A stretch of 55,851 nt of DNA, taken from positions 1-55,851 of the forward strand of contig JADLAZ010000069.1 in the NCBI GenBank assembly GCA_020849725.1, read 5' to 3'. This DNA comes from Chloroflexota bacterium (lineage in GTDB: Bacteria; Chloroflexota; Chloroflexia; Thermomicrobiales; JADLAZ01). Made by a program: the position numbers and the translations under genes. Shown here piece after piece: positions 26,301 to 34,390 of the stretch; the stretch's first letter is position 1; every line of letters starts with the position of its first letter. A model generated the notes under the pieces. It did not search any database and was not told where the DNA came from. It worked only from the letters and a program-made list of their open reading frames with translations.

Positions 26301-26762
26301 AATACACTCAACATCTTCTCGGTCATCGGCATCATCCTGCTGATGGGGCTGGTGGCTAAGAACGGCATCCTCCTGGTCGACTTCGCCAACACGCTGCGCG
26401 AGCGTGGCTTTGCGCTGCGTGAGGCGGTGCTGGAATCGGGCCGCACACGCTTGCGACCGATCCTGATGACGACCTCGACGATCGTCTGCGCGATGATCCC
26501 GCTGGCGCTGAAGCTGGAGGAGGGCGCTGAGTCGCGCGCGCCGCTGGCGGTGGCGATCCTCGGCGGCGTCATCAGCTCGCTGCTGCTGACGCTATTCCTG
26601 GTGCCAAGCGTGTACACGATCCTGATCGACCTGAGCCAGAACGTCGGTGGGTGGTTCTCGTTCCCGAAGCTGCGCCGGCGACCGGCGACTGCCGACGGAC
26701 CACCCGCGCCAGCCACCTCCACTAGCTCAACCGTCATCGGCGAGCCTGGCGATGACGACTAA
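23337..26762 (+). CDS. RND-family efflux transporter (AcrB/HAE-like) with an extra membrane hairpin
   Basis: 1141 residues, about 90 longer than AcrB. Proton-relay residues are present: D462-D463 in helix 4 (GILVDDSIVVLENI, as AcrB D407-D408) and K1008 in helix 10 (GLVAKNGILLVDF). Residues 357-388 and 411-442 align without gaps at an offset of 54 and share the pattern LL..S..AIP.S..A, so the TM2-TM3 hairpin appears to be duplicated, predicting 14 helices. A glycine-rich loop (near 25380-25410) lies in the second large extracytoplasmic domain. No adaptor or outer-membrane partner gene is nearby, fitting a monoderm or adaptor-free pump such as the MmpL/HpnN-like types. The ATG has AGGAG upstream. 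It is part of the marR operon. Confidence 0.9.
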   Translation: MGLTRLAINRPIAILMFFFALIALGGVAFSRLKVDRFPALSFPFVGVSVSYPGASAEDVEELVVKVLEDAVAGAPNVLSVNSTSADGFGSVNVQLAEGADANVAAVDIERRVASARGRLPADVNPPSIFKADPQSFPILNVSFSGRRSLEELYDLGNDQVLPRLLGVPGVATVNLFGGLAREVQIKADPQKLAGFGLSTASITQALQRENISSPGGAAADNGVSTNIRTAGLFRNADQLRNLIISQGPNGVVRLSQVAEVTEAVKDRTRIQRYSQRGEDGRPVSRESIGFSIVKQSDANAVQVADAVKSQLGRIRAQLPPDVTFTVTNDTTRFTRASVEAVEFDLGLAIAITALVLLLFLHGIRSFAIGLIAIPLSFGAAYGLRLLTGTALDGLPWQTLLLIVGLIIGIVLLIALRAFSALIVLCAIPVSIIATLLFMFVMGFTLNTISLLALALMIGILVDDSIVVLENIDRHLHMGRTPRDAALVGRSEIGLAAIAITLVDVVVFVPLAFMPGNLGQLFREFGFTIAAATLMSLFVSFTLTPMLASRWLRPLREAPAAGPQTHGESADHGFLAHVSSGYRWLLGGALRVRWLVLLVGVGIFTYSLAMVGAFGNSLATPVGTVPLRVLGSEYAPTDDDNQISLNLEMPPGTTLDITTQAATRVETLLMANYPEIETLFTSIGGGGGGFGGAGGRTASIAVQLTDKHTRQRSVFDILAAIRRDMARAVPGLTVRGSVQNAFAGGGGTPLSIRLTGDDLDVLIQKAGEIAQVAGTVPGVVDMRSSVGNELPELQIVPDRQRLADRGVTVQQVATAVRAALDGTVVSTLRPGNSPQRDIRLFVTGRNKPDPAVLATIPVAVVGGQVVKVGDVAQIVAEKAPLQISRVDRQRLVTLSGGVQGRPVGDVAAEVRQAINTRVQLPSGYRMTFGGQVSQLDSALAALAQVLMLSILLIYMLLAALYESWLQPLAIMFSLPVALIGAFTALWITGNTLNIFSVIGIILLMGLVAKNGILLVDFANTLRERGFALREAVLESGRTRLRPILMTTSTIVCAMIPLALKLEEGAESRAPLAVAILGGVISSLLLTLFLVPSVYTILIDLSQNVGGWFSFPKLRRRPATADGPPAPATSTSSTVIGEPGDDD

Positions 26763-28242
26763 CGCCGAGCACGGCGGTCCGGCCGCCACAACCAACCCCA
26801 CCCGCGCGGCCACAGCCGGGACGTCAAAATGGGTCGTCTTCGCCATCGCCACCAGCGGCGTCTTCATGACCACGCTGGACATGGGCGTCGTCAACGTCGC
26901 CCTGCCGACACTGACGCAGGCGTTCGGCGTGCCGATCACGATCAGCCAGTGGGTGATCCTGGCCTACGTGCTGTGCATCACCGGGCTGCTGCTGCCGATG
27001 GGCCGGCTGGCGGATATCGTCGGTCGCAAGCCGATCTTCCTGGGTGGCTTCCTGGTCTTCACGCTAGCATCGTTGCTGTGCGGCCTGGCGCCGTCACTCT
27101 GGCTCCTGGTCGCCGCACGGATCGTGCAGGGCATCGGCGGTGCGATGATGCAGGCCAATAGCGCCGCCCTGGTCACCCAAGCATTCCCGCCCGAGCAGCG
27201 CGGCCGCGCTCTGGGCCTGAACGGCGCAGTCGTGTCGGCCGGGCTGCTGTCCGGCCCGGTCGTCGGCGGCCTCATGATCCAGTGGCTCGACTGGCAGTGG
27301 GTCTTCTTCGTGAATCTTCCGATCGGCCTGGTGGCCACTGCCGTCGGCCTGCGCCTGCTGCCGGCCAGCGCGCGCCGCCCCGATCAACGGTTCGACCTGC
27401 CTGGCGCCCTCCTCTTCCCCGGCCTGGTCGTCAGCCTGTTGCTGGCCCTCAACCGGTTTGGGACAGCTGGCCTCACCGCTGGAACCGCCGGCCTGGCACT
27501 GCTGACAGCCGGTCTTGGGGCAGCCTTCGCTATGGTCGAGCGGCGCGCGGCACAGCCGATGCTCGAGTTCACGCTCTTCCGCAACCAGGGCTTCCGCGCC
27601 GCTACCTCGGCTGCCTTCTGCTCGTTCCTTGGCATCTCCAGTTCGCAACTGCTCATGCCGTTCTACCTGACGCTCGTCAAGCACCTGCCGCCGGCGCAGA
27701 TCGGCCTGGTGCTGGTGACGATTCCGGCATCCCTGCTGATCCTGGGGCCGGTGGCCGGCATGCTGTCGGACCGCTTCGGCAGCCGGGGCATGGCCAGCGC
27801 CGGCCTGATCGTCACCGCCACCGGCTTGCTCAGCCTGGCAACGCTCGGCGCGGATACACCGGTGCCGCTGATCGTCGCGCGACTGCTGCTGCTGGCGCTC
27901 GGCACCGGCCTCTTCAACTCGCCCAACTCGAGCGCGTTGTTCGGCTCCCTGACGCGCGACCGCTACGGCGTCGCCGGCGCCTACCAGTCGCTGACGCGTA
28001 ACCTGGGCCAGTCGATCGGTCAGACGCTGGCGGCTGGCCTGTGGACAGCGGTGGTGCTGGCTGCCTCGGGCGTCGTCGACACCGACACCGCGCCAGTGCC
28101 GGCGCTGCTGGCCGGCTTCAGTGTCACCTTCGTCGCTGCGGCGGCCATCGTGCTGGTCGGCGCGACCGTTTCCTTCTTCGCCCGGCCAGCAACGGTGCCG
28201 GCGGCTCGGCAACAGACACCGGCCACTGGTCGGGCACGGTAG
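26752..28242 (+). CDS. MFS drug transporter, DHA2 (EmrB/QacA) family, 14 helices
   Basis: 496 residues. It has the DHA2 hallmarks: TTLDMGVVNVALPTL in helix 1 (motif D1), GRLADIVGRKPIFLGG (motif A), an ARIVQGIGGAMMQAN stretch (motif B) and GPVVGGLMIQWLDWQWVFFVNLPIG (motif C and the following helix). Fourteen hydrophobic segments can be drawn. It should be a proton/drug antiporter. The ATG at 26752 overlaps the end of the RND gene by 11 bp, so it is the fifth gene of the MarR-controlled operon. The open frame extends further upstream, but that part lies inside the RND gene. Confidence 0.9.
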   Translation: MTTNAEHGGPAATTNPTRAATAGTSKWVVFAIATSGVFMTTLDMGVVNVALPTLTQAFGVPITISQWVILAYVLCITGLLLPMGRLADIVGRKPIFLGGFLVFTLASLLCGLAPSLWLLVAARIVQGIGGAMMQANSAALVTQAFPPEQRGRALGLNGAVVSAGLLSGPVVGGLMIQWLDWQWVFFVNLPIGLVATAVGLRLLPASARRPDQRFDLPGALLFPGLVVSLLLALNRFGTAGLTAGTAGLALLTAGLGAAFAMVERRAAQPMLEFTLFRNQGFRAATSAAFCSFLGISSSQLLMPFYLTLVKHLPPAQIGLVLVTIPASLLILGPVAGMLSDRFGSRGMASAGLIVTATGLLSLATLGADTPVPLIVARLLLLALGTGLFNSPNSSALFGSLTRDRYGVAGAYQSLTRNLGQSIGQTLAAGLWTAVVLAASGVVDTDTAPVPALLAGFSVTFVAAAAIVLVGATVSFFARPATVPAARQQTPATGRAR

Positions 28243-28359
28243 CGAGCCACGTGATGACGCGGGCGGGTTGGCCGATATACTGAGTGGGCCGCGCGAGCGG
28301 TCTATCAGACGACAGCACCACTGCCGGTCGGCGCGCCGGGGTGGGAAACGAGGTGGGGC

Positions 28360-29322
28360 GTGCGCATCCTGGTCGCCGGCGGCGCCGGCTTCATCGGCTC
28401 GCACCTGTGCGAGGCGCTGCTGGCGCGCGGTGAGACGGTCATCGCCATCGACAACTACCTGACTGGTCGACCGCGCAACCTGGCCACCCTGGTCGGCCAC
28501 GAGCGGTTTCACCTGCTCGAGCAGGACATCACCCAGCCGCTCGATGTGGCCGTCGACCAGATCTACCACCTCGCCAGCCCGGCCAGCCCGGTCGGCTACT
28601 CGGCCCACCCAATCGAGACGCACGTCGTCAATTCGGTCGGCACGCACCGGCTGCTCGACCTGGCCCGCGCCAATGACGCCGCCTTCCTCCTCACCTCGAC
28701 GTCGGAGGCCTACGGCGACCCACTGGAGCATCCGCAGCGGGAGACGTACTTCGGCAACGTCAACCCGATCGGGCCGCGCAGTTGCTACGACGAGAGCAAG
28801 CGCTTCGCCGAGTCGCTGACGATGGAGTATGTGCGCCAGTACGGTCACAACGCGCGCATCGTGCGCCTGTTCAACACCTACGGGCCGCGCATGGACCCGG
28901 TCGATGGCCGGGTCGTGCCGAACTTCATCAACCAGGCGCTGCAGCACCAGCCGCTGACGATTTACGGCGACGGCAGCCAGACGCGCTCTTTCTGCTACGT
29001 GTCGGACATCGTGCGCGGCCTGCTGGCAGCGATGGACACTGACGGCACCGCCGGCGAGGTGTTCAATCTGGGCAACCCGGACGAGTGGACGATCGTCGAT
29101 TTCGCCCGGCACATCCTGGCGGCGCTGGACCGCGATCTGCCGATCGAGTTCCTGCCCGGCCGGCAGGATGACCCGACGCGCCGCTGCCCCGACATCACTA
29201 AGGCCCGCACCCGCCTTCGTTGGCAGCCGGTGGTGACCCTGGCCGACGGCCTACCGCCGACGATCGAGTCGTTCCGGCTGGAGCTGCCGATCGAGGAGAC
29301 GGATGGCGCGCGCCGCCGCTAG
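28360..29322 (+). CDS. NAD-dependent sugar-nucleotide enzyme, UDP-glucuronate decarboxylase (UDP-xylose synthase)-like
   Basis: 320 residues, an extended short-chain dehydrogenase. Rossmann motif GGAGFIGSH at the N-terminus; SSP-like TSTSEAYGDP; catalytic Tyr/Lys in SCYDESKRFAESL; RLFNTYGPRMDPVDGRVVPNF; SFCYVSDIV. Bacterial UXS proteins share the HLASPASPV, YGDP, CYDESKR and YGPRM blocks, so UDP-xylose formation from UDP-glucuronate is the best guess. A dTDP-glucose dehydratase-like role is less likely. Start is GTG at 28360 with GAGGTGGGG upstream. It is the first gene of the polysaccharide locus; the polymerase gene overlaps its end by 20 bp. Confidence 0.85.
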   Translation: MRILVAGGAGFIGSHLCEALLARGETVIAIDNYLTGRPRNLATLVGHERFHLLEQDITQPLDVAVDQIYHLASPASPVGYSAHPIETHVVNSVGTHRLLDLARANDAAFLLTSTSEAYGDPLEHPQRETYFGNVNPIGPRSCYDESKRFAESLTMEYVRQYGHNARIVRLFNTYGPRMDPVDGRVVPNFINQALQHQPLTIYGDGSQTRSFCYVSDIVRGLLAAMDTDGTAGEVFNLGNPDEWTIVDFARHILAALDRDLPIEFLPGRQDDPTRRCPDITKARTRLRWQPVVTLADGLPPTIESFRLELPIEETDGARRR

Positions 29323-30808
29323 CGCGCCGCCGCTCCGGTGGCGACGGCCTGTCCCGACCGCCGGCGTAGTGGTGCTGGTGCTGGCGACAGCCGGGCTGGC
29401 GCTGCTGCCGCTGCCATACAACGTCGCCGCTGCCATCGGGCTGGCGACGGTCGCGCTGATGCTGCTGCGGCCGATCTGGGGCCTGTACCTGGTGATGCTG
29501 TCGGTGCCGATCCAGGACGTGGCCGCCGTTCAGCTCGGCGGCACCGCCATCACTGCAACGAAGGTGCTGGTGCCGCTGGCGCTGGTCAGTTGGCTGGCCC
29601 TGCTGCTGACGCGCGACGAGCGGCCGGGGGCGAACACGGCGCCACGCTTCCGCCGATCGTGGCTGGCGCTGCCCTACGGAGTCTACGTGGCCGTGCTGGC
29701 GGCTTCCATCCTGGTCGCGGCCGACCAACTGACGGCGCTGACGGAGACAGTGCGCTGGGTGCAGGCGTTCGGCGTCTTCCTGATGACGCTCCATCTGGTG
29801 CGCACCCGGCGTGACCTGATCGGGCTGGTGGCGGTGCTGTTGGTGGGGGGCGCCTTCCAGGCCGGTGTCGGGCTAGCCCAGAGCCTGATGGGCGCCGGCC
29901 CGGCCAGCTTCGCCGTCGCCGCCGGCTTCTCGCGCGCCTTCGGCACGTTCGGCATGCCCAACTCGTACGCCGGCTACCTGGAGATGACCTTTCCGCTGGC
30001 GCTGGCACTCAGCGTCTGGCTAGCCGGCCGCATCGTCGCCCGTCGTGCTGACTGGCGGCCGTCGCCGGTTCGGCGGGTGGCCTGGCTAGTCGTGCCGGTG
30101 ACGGCGCTTCTGCTCCTGCTCGGCATCATCGCCAGCTACTCGCGCGGCGCCTGGCTCGGCACAGCCGTCGGTGTGGCGACGATGATCGCGGTCGCTGGCC
30201 GGCGGTCGCTGGCGACCGGCGCGGTGATGGCGCTGGTCACGGCCGCACTGCTGGGCATCGGCGGCAGCACGCTGCTGCCGGCCGACCTGACTGACCGGGT
30301 GTCGTCCGTTGGCGAGTCGCTCGGCTATCGCGATGTGCGGCGCATGGTCATCACGCCGGAGAATTGGGCGGTGGCTGAGCGGCTGGCGATGTGGGAGGCC
30401 GGCCTGAGCATGGCGCGATCGGCGCCGCTGCTGGGTGTTGGCGCAGGCAACTTCAACGTCGTCTATCAGTTGCATCGCGTGCCGCAGTTCGTCTTTTCGC
30501 GCGGGCACGCCCACAACTACTACATCCACGCCGCCGCGGAAACCGGTATGATCGGGCTGGCCGCGTACGGGCTGGTGCTGGTCGCGGCCTGGGCCGACAT
30601 CGGCCGCGCGCTGCGGCGGCTCACCGATGGCTGGCTGCGCGCTGTCACGCTCGGCGCGGCCGGCGTGCTAGCGGCAGTGATGGTGCATAACGTGGTCGAG
30701 AATCTGCACGTGCTGAACATGAATCTGCACCTCTTTGCCGTGCTGGCGCTGCCGGCGCTGGCACTCGCCGTGTCGGCGCGCGAGGCGACGCCGGGGCAGG
30801 GCGCATGA
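29303..30808 (+). CDS. O-antigen ligase/polymerase-like (Wzy/WaaL) membrane protein
   Basis: 501 residues with about eleven to twelve hydrophobic helices. It has a large extracytoplasmic loop late in the protein containing GVGAGNFNVVYQLHRVP, followed by HAHNYYIHAAAETGMIG. That loop plus the H-x-H-N-x-Y...ETG pattern is typical of the Wzy_C/O-antigen ligase superfamily, which joins polyprenyl-linked glycan units outside the membrane. The acceptor cannot be told from the sequence. The start overlaps the upstream UXS-like gene, and the stop overlaps the downstream epimerase by 4 bp. Confidence 0.85.
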   Translation: MARAAASAPPLRWRRPVPTAGVVVLVLATAGLALLPLPYNVAAAIGLATVALMLLRPIWGLYLVMLSVPIQDVAAVQLGGTAITATKVLVPLALVSWLALLLTRDERPGANTAPRFRRSWLALPYGVYVAVLAASILVAADQLTALTETVRWVQAFGVFLMTLHLVRTRRDLIGLVAVLLVGGAFQAGVGLAQSLMGAGPASFAVAAGFSRAFGTFGMPNSYAGYLEMTFPLALALSVWLAGRIVARRADWRPSPVRRVAWLVVPVTALLLLLGIIASYSRGAWLGTAVGVATMIAVAGRRSLATGAVMALVTAALLGIGGSTLLPADLTDRVSSVGESLGYRDVRRMVITPENWAVAERLAMWEAGLSMARSAPLLGVGAGNFNVVYQLHRVPQFVFSRGHAHNYYIHAAAETGMIGLAAYGLVLVAAWADIGRALRRLTDGWLRAVTLGAAGVLAAVMVHNVVENLHVLNMNLHLFAVLALPALALAVSAREATPGQGA

Positions 30809-31770
30809 CCGTCCTGGTCACCGGCGGCGCCGGCTTCATCGGCAGCCACCTGACACGAGCGCTGCTGGCACGCGGCGAGCGCGTCGTCTGTCTCGACAAC
30901 TTCAATGCATTCTACGCGCCCGAGCGCAAGCGGCGTAACGTGGCCCCGTTCCTGAGCGACCCGGCCTTCACGCTGGTCGAGGGTGACATCCGCTCAGTGG
31001 AGGCCGTAGATGGAGTGTTCGAGCGCTATCGCCCGAACACAGTCGCCCACCTGGCGGCGCTGCCGGGGGTGCGCCCCTCGGTGATCGACCCGGTGAGCTA
31101 CCAGCAGGTCAATGTCGGGGGCACGGTCAACCTGCTGCAGGCCGCGGCGCGCACCGGCGTGGAGGTATTCCTGCTGGCGTCATCGTCTACGGTGTACGGG
31201 GCAACGACGCGGGTGCCGTTTCGCGAGGATGACCCGGCCAACTGCCCACTCGTTCCCTATGCCGCCACCAAGCGTGCCGCCGAGTTGCTGGCCTACTCGT
31301 TCCACCACCTGCATGGGTTGCCCGTGATCGTGACCCGCTTCTTCAACGCCTACGGCCCGGCCGTGCGGCCCGACCTCGCCGCCTCCATCTTCGTGCGCGC
31401 GGTGGCCGAGGGCGATCCGATCACGCTGCGCGGCAACGCGCGCCGCGACTTCACCTATATAGACGACACCGTCGCCGGCGTGCTGGCGGCGCTCACCTGG
31501 CGCGGCGGCTTCGAGATCGTCAATCTCGGCAACGCCCACCCGGTCAGCATGATCGACTTCATCGCCACGATCGAGCGTGTCGTCGGCCGGCCGGCGCGCA
31601 TTGACCAGCAGCCGGCGCTGCCGACCGACGCGCCAATCACCTACGCCGATCTGACGAAAGCCGAGCGGCTGCTGGGCTACTGGCCGGCGACCACGCTGGC
31701 CGACGGCCTGGCCCGTCTTTATGCCTGGTACCGCCAGGAACGCCAGGAATCAGGAGCAGGGTTCGCGTGA
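30805..31770 (+). CDS. NAD-dependent epimerase, UDP-glucuronate 4-epimerase-like
   Basis: 321 residues, extended SDR fold. Rossmann GGAGFIGSH; LDNFNAFYAPERKRRN, which is close to the DN-N-Y-D-xxxKxxR stretch of UDP-glucuronate 4-epimerases; LAALPGVRPSV; SSSTVYGA; catalytic Tyr/Lys in VPYAATKRAAELLAY; RFFNAYGP; RDFTYIDD. It would make UDP-galacturonate from UDP-glucuronate, consistent with the UDP-glucuronate decarboxylase-like gene two genes upstream. A GDP-mannose or UDP-glucose epimerase role is possible. It is coupled by 4-bp overlaps to both neighbours. Confidence 0.82.
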   Translation: MTVLVTGGAGFIGSHLTRALLARGERVVCLDNFNAFYAPERKRRNVAPFLSDPAFTLVEGDIRSVEAVDGVFERYRPNTVAHLAALPGVRPSVIDPVSYQQVNVGGTVNLLQAAARTGVEVFLLASSSTVYGATTRVPFREDDPANCPLVPYAATKRAAELLAYSFHHLHGLPVIVTRFFNAYGPAVRPDLAASIFVRAVAEGDPITLRGNARRDFTYIDDTVAGVLAALTWRGGFEIVNLGNAHPVSMIDFIATIERVVGRPARIDQQPALPTDAPITYADLTKAERLLGYWPATTLADGLARLYAWYRQERQESGAGFA

Positions 31771-32894
31771 CACAGATCGAGGCTCCCCCCCCGCTGGAGA
31801 CACTCACGCCGGCCGTCGCCGCGCCGGAGAAGGAACTGTCGGAGCGCGAGGCCAACGCTAGCCTGCTGCGTCGGCTCGGCCGGCCAGAAACGATCGTCTC
31901 CTTCCTCATCTCGTTCGCGATCCTGGTCTTCCTGATGACCCGCGTCAACATCAATCTGGACGAGGTCGTCCAGCGCATGTCGACGGCCAACGCCCTGTTC
32001 GTCGTGCTGGGTTTCCTGGCCTACTACGCCTCGTTCCCGGTGCGGGCGCTGCGCTGGCGCATGCTGCTCGGCAACGCTGGCGTCAGCCGGGCCGACAACC
32101 CGCGCGTGCCGGGCCTGATCGGCCTGACCGAGATGATCTTTCTGTCCTGGTTCGCCAACTGCATCGTGCCGGCCAAGCTGGGCGACGCCTATCGTGGCTA
32201 CCTGCTCAAGAGCCGGGCGCGCGTCTCCTTCAGCACGACGATGGGCACCATCCTGACCGAGCGCATCACCGATGTGCTGGTGCTGTTCGGCCTGCTTGTC
32301 GCGGCTGGCTACATCGCCTTCCGGGGCCACCTGCCGGACCAACTCGTCTACTTGCTCGGCTTCGGCGCGGTCCTGGCCGGTGGCGTGGTGGCGGCGCTGC
32401 TCGGCATTCGCGGCTTCCGGCCACTGGCGGCCCGCGTCATGCCGACGCGCATGCACGATCTGTACACCAAGTTCGAGCAGGGTGTCCTGCTGTCGTTCCA
32501 GCCGCGGACGTTGCCGATGCTGCTGGCGTACACCGGCGTCATCTGGCTGCTGGAGGGGTTACGCCTCTACCTGGTTAGCCTGGCGCTGGGCGTGCGGCTG
32601 CCGCTGTCGGTGACGCTGTTCATCGCCCTGGCATCATCGCTGCTGACGACGATCCCATTCACACCGGCTGGACTGGGCTTCGTCGAGTCAGCCGTCGTCA
32701 CAGCACTGCTCTGGTTCCGCATCGACACCGCTACCGCGCTGAGCATCTCTTTCATGGATCGAATTATCTCTTATTGGAGCATCATCCTGTTCGGGGTCAT
32801 CGTGTTTGTCCTCAGCGTCAACCGAGAGCGCATTAAGGCGCTGCTCGGCTGGCCGGTCCGCCCCGACTCGACGCCCGTTCGCACCGAGCAGTGA
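31767..32894 (+). CDS. LPG-synthase-TM-like integral membrane protein (flippase-like UPF0104 family)
   Basis: 375 residues. A charged N-terminus is followed by about eight helices. Family blocks include YYASFPVRALRWRMLL, NCIVPAKLGDAYRGYLL, STTMGTILTERITDVLVL and FTPAGLGFVESAVV. They match the transmembrane domain shared by MprF and the archaeal/bacterial UPF0104 proteins that often accompany polyprenyl-glycan genes. The role is probably lipid or glycolipid translocation, not proven. It overlaps the epimerase by 4 bp and is followed by the GT4 glycosyltransferase 43 bp later. Confidence 0.85.
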   Translation: MTQIEAPPPLETLTPAVAAPEKELSEREANASLLRRLGRPETIVSFLISFAILVFLMTRVNINLDEVVQRMSTANALFVVLGFLAYYASFPVRALRWRMLLGNAGVSRADNPRVPGLIGLTEMIFLSWFANCIVPAKLGDAYRGYLLKSRARVSFSTTMGTILTERITDVLVLFGLLVAAGYIAFRGHLPDQLVYLLGFGAVLAGGVVAALLGIRGFRPLAARVMPTRMHDLYTKFEQGVLLSFQPRTLPMLLAYTGVIWLLEGLRLYLVSLALGVRLPLSVTLFIALASSLLTTIPFTPAGLGFVESAVVTALLWFRIDTATALSISFMDRIISYWSIILFGVIVFVLSVNRERIKALLGWPVRPDSTPVRTEQ

Positions 32895-32937
32895 CGGCCG
32901 TTATGGTGGAGGCCGAGCGGGCGGCGGGCGGCGAGCG

Positions 32938-34122
32938 ATGACCGTGGCCGCGCGCGGGCGCGGGCGGCTCGCCATCGATGTGACGGCCGGTGTCAACCAG
33001 GGCGCTGGCATCGGCCGGGTGACGCGCGAGACGGTCGAGGCGCTGGCGGCGCGACCCGACGCACCCCAGCTGACGCTCTTCTACGCCCGCGAGCGCGGCG
33101 CGACCGCCGACACTGGCGTCGCCTGGCTGCGTGGCCTGGTGACGCGCTACCCGGCCGTGCGCCGGCGCTGGCTGCCACTCCCACCACGCTGGGTCACCTA
33201 TGCCTGGCTGCGCCGCCGGCTGCCACTGCCGGTCGAGGCCATCGTCGGGCCGGTCGATCTGGTGCTGGCGCCGGACTTCGTCGCTCCGCCGGCCGCCCGT
33301 GCCCGCACGCTCGTCACCGTCCACGACCTGAGCTTCCTGACCGTGCCCGAATATGCCGATCCGGGCCTGCGGCGCTATCTCACGGCAGCGGTGCCTCCGG
33401 CGCTGCGGCGCGCGGCGCACGTGATCGCCGTCTCCGAGACGACCCGCCGCGATGTCATCACCCATCTCGGCCTGGCTCCCGACCGCGTCACAACTGTTTA
33501 CAATGGCGTCAGCGAGCGCTTTCGTCCGCTCGACGCGCCGGCACGGGCCGCCGCGCGGGCACGCCTGAGCCTGCCGGCGCGCTGCATCGTCACGCTCGGC
33601 ACGATCGAGCCGCGCAAGAACCACCTGGGCCTGCTGCGCGCCTTCCGGCAGGTGGCCGCGGCTCAGCCCGATGTGGCGCTGGTGATCGGCGGGCGGCGCG
33701 GCTGGCTCGACCAGGCCGTCTTCGACGAGGTCACCCGCCTGGGGTTGGGCGACCGGGTGCGGTTTCTGGGGCCGGTGCCCGACGCCGACCTGCCGGCGCT
33801 GTACGCCGCGGCGACCGTCTTCGCCTTTCCCTCCTGGTACGAAGGCTTTGGCCTGCCGCCGCTGGAGGCGATGGCCTGCGGCACGCCGGTCGTGGCCAGC
33901 AGGGCCAGCTCGCTGCCCGAAGTCTGCGGTGAGGCGGCACTGCTCATCGATCCGGCCGACACTGCCGGGTTGGCCGACGCATTGGCTCGGTTGCTGACGG
34001 ATGACGCGCTGCGGGCTGACCTGGCGGCACGCGGGCCAGCGCAAGCCGCGCGCTTCACCTGGGCCGCCACCGCCGACGGGCTGCTGAGTATCATCGACCG
34101 CGTACTGGCGCGTCCCGGCTGA
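32938..34122 (+). CDS. Glycosyltransferase family 4
   Basis: 394 residues. The N-terminal Rossmann domain has GIGRVTRETVEAL and VTVHDLSFLTVPEY. The donor-binding C-terminal domain has GTIEPRKNHLGLLRAFR, then SWYEGFGLPPLEAMACGTPVVAS, which contains the GT4 E-x7-E motif. It should add a sugar (mannose or related) from a nucleotide donor to a lipid-linked glycan on the inner face of the membrane. The ATG at 32938 gives the natural start before RLAIDVTAG; the ribosome binding site is weak. It lies inside the polysaccharide gene cluster. Confidence 0.9.
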   Translation: MTVAARGRGRLAIDVTAGVNQGAGIGRVTRETVEALAARPDAPQLTLFYARERGATADTGVAWLRGLVTRYPAVRRRWLPLPPRWVTYAWLRRRLPLPVEAIVGPVDLVLAPDFVAPPAARARTLVTVHDLSFLTVPEYADPGLRRYLTAAVPPALRRAAHVIAVSETTRRDVITHLGLAPDRVTTVYNGVSERFRPLDAPARAAARARLSLPARCIVTLGTIEPRKNHLGLLRAFRQVAAAQPDVALVIGGRRGWLDQAVFDEVTRLGLGDRVRFLGPVPDADLPALYAAATVFAFPSWYEGFGLPPLEAMACGTPVVASRASSLPEVCGEAALLIDPADTAGLADALARLLTDDALRADLAARGPAQAARFTWAATADGLLSIIDRVLARPG

Positions 34123-34225
34123 CGCCGCCCCTACCGGCGCGCTGCCGCCTGCGCTACCATCCAGCCGGGAGCCGCCGCCGTCGCCGCTCCGCGCCGGCGG
34201 TTCGTCTCGTTCGTTGGGTGACTCA

Positions 34226-34390
34226 ATGGGTCCTGTCTCTGAGCCGCCGGTCACGCCACCACCGCCACCGCCCACCTGGCTGTTCGGCCTGACGAAGGCA
34301 CAGTGGCAACTGCTGGCAATCGGCGCAATCATGCTGGTGCCGCCCCTGCTGTTCGTCATCATCATCCTGGTCATCAACTTCGGCCGGTGA
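34226..34390 (+). CDS. 54-residue single-span membrane protein in the polysaccharide locus
   Basis: 54 codons beginning MGPVSEPPVTPPPPPPTW. A short amphipathic stretch (LFGLTKAQWQ) is followed by one strongly hydrophobic helix of about 22 residues ending in INFGR. The stop TGA shares its last base with the ATG of the flippase gene (TGATG), a sign of translational coupling. No family was recognised. It may be an accessory subunit or regulator of the flippase or polymerase. The size, clear helix and coupling make it a credible gene. Confidence 0.6.
   Translation: MGPVSEPPVTPPPPPPTWLFGLTKAQWQLLAIGAIMLVPPLLFVIIILVINFGR

Noticed and set aside
27094..29112. 672-codon open frame antisense to the DHA2 transporter and UXS-like gene
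   Set aside because: Crosses two well-supported genes and an intergenic gap with low-complexity composition typical of antisense frames.
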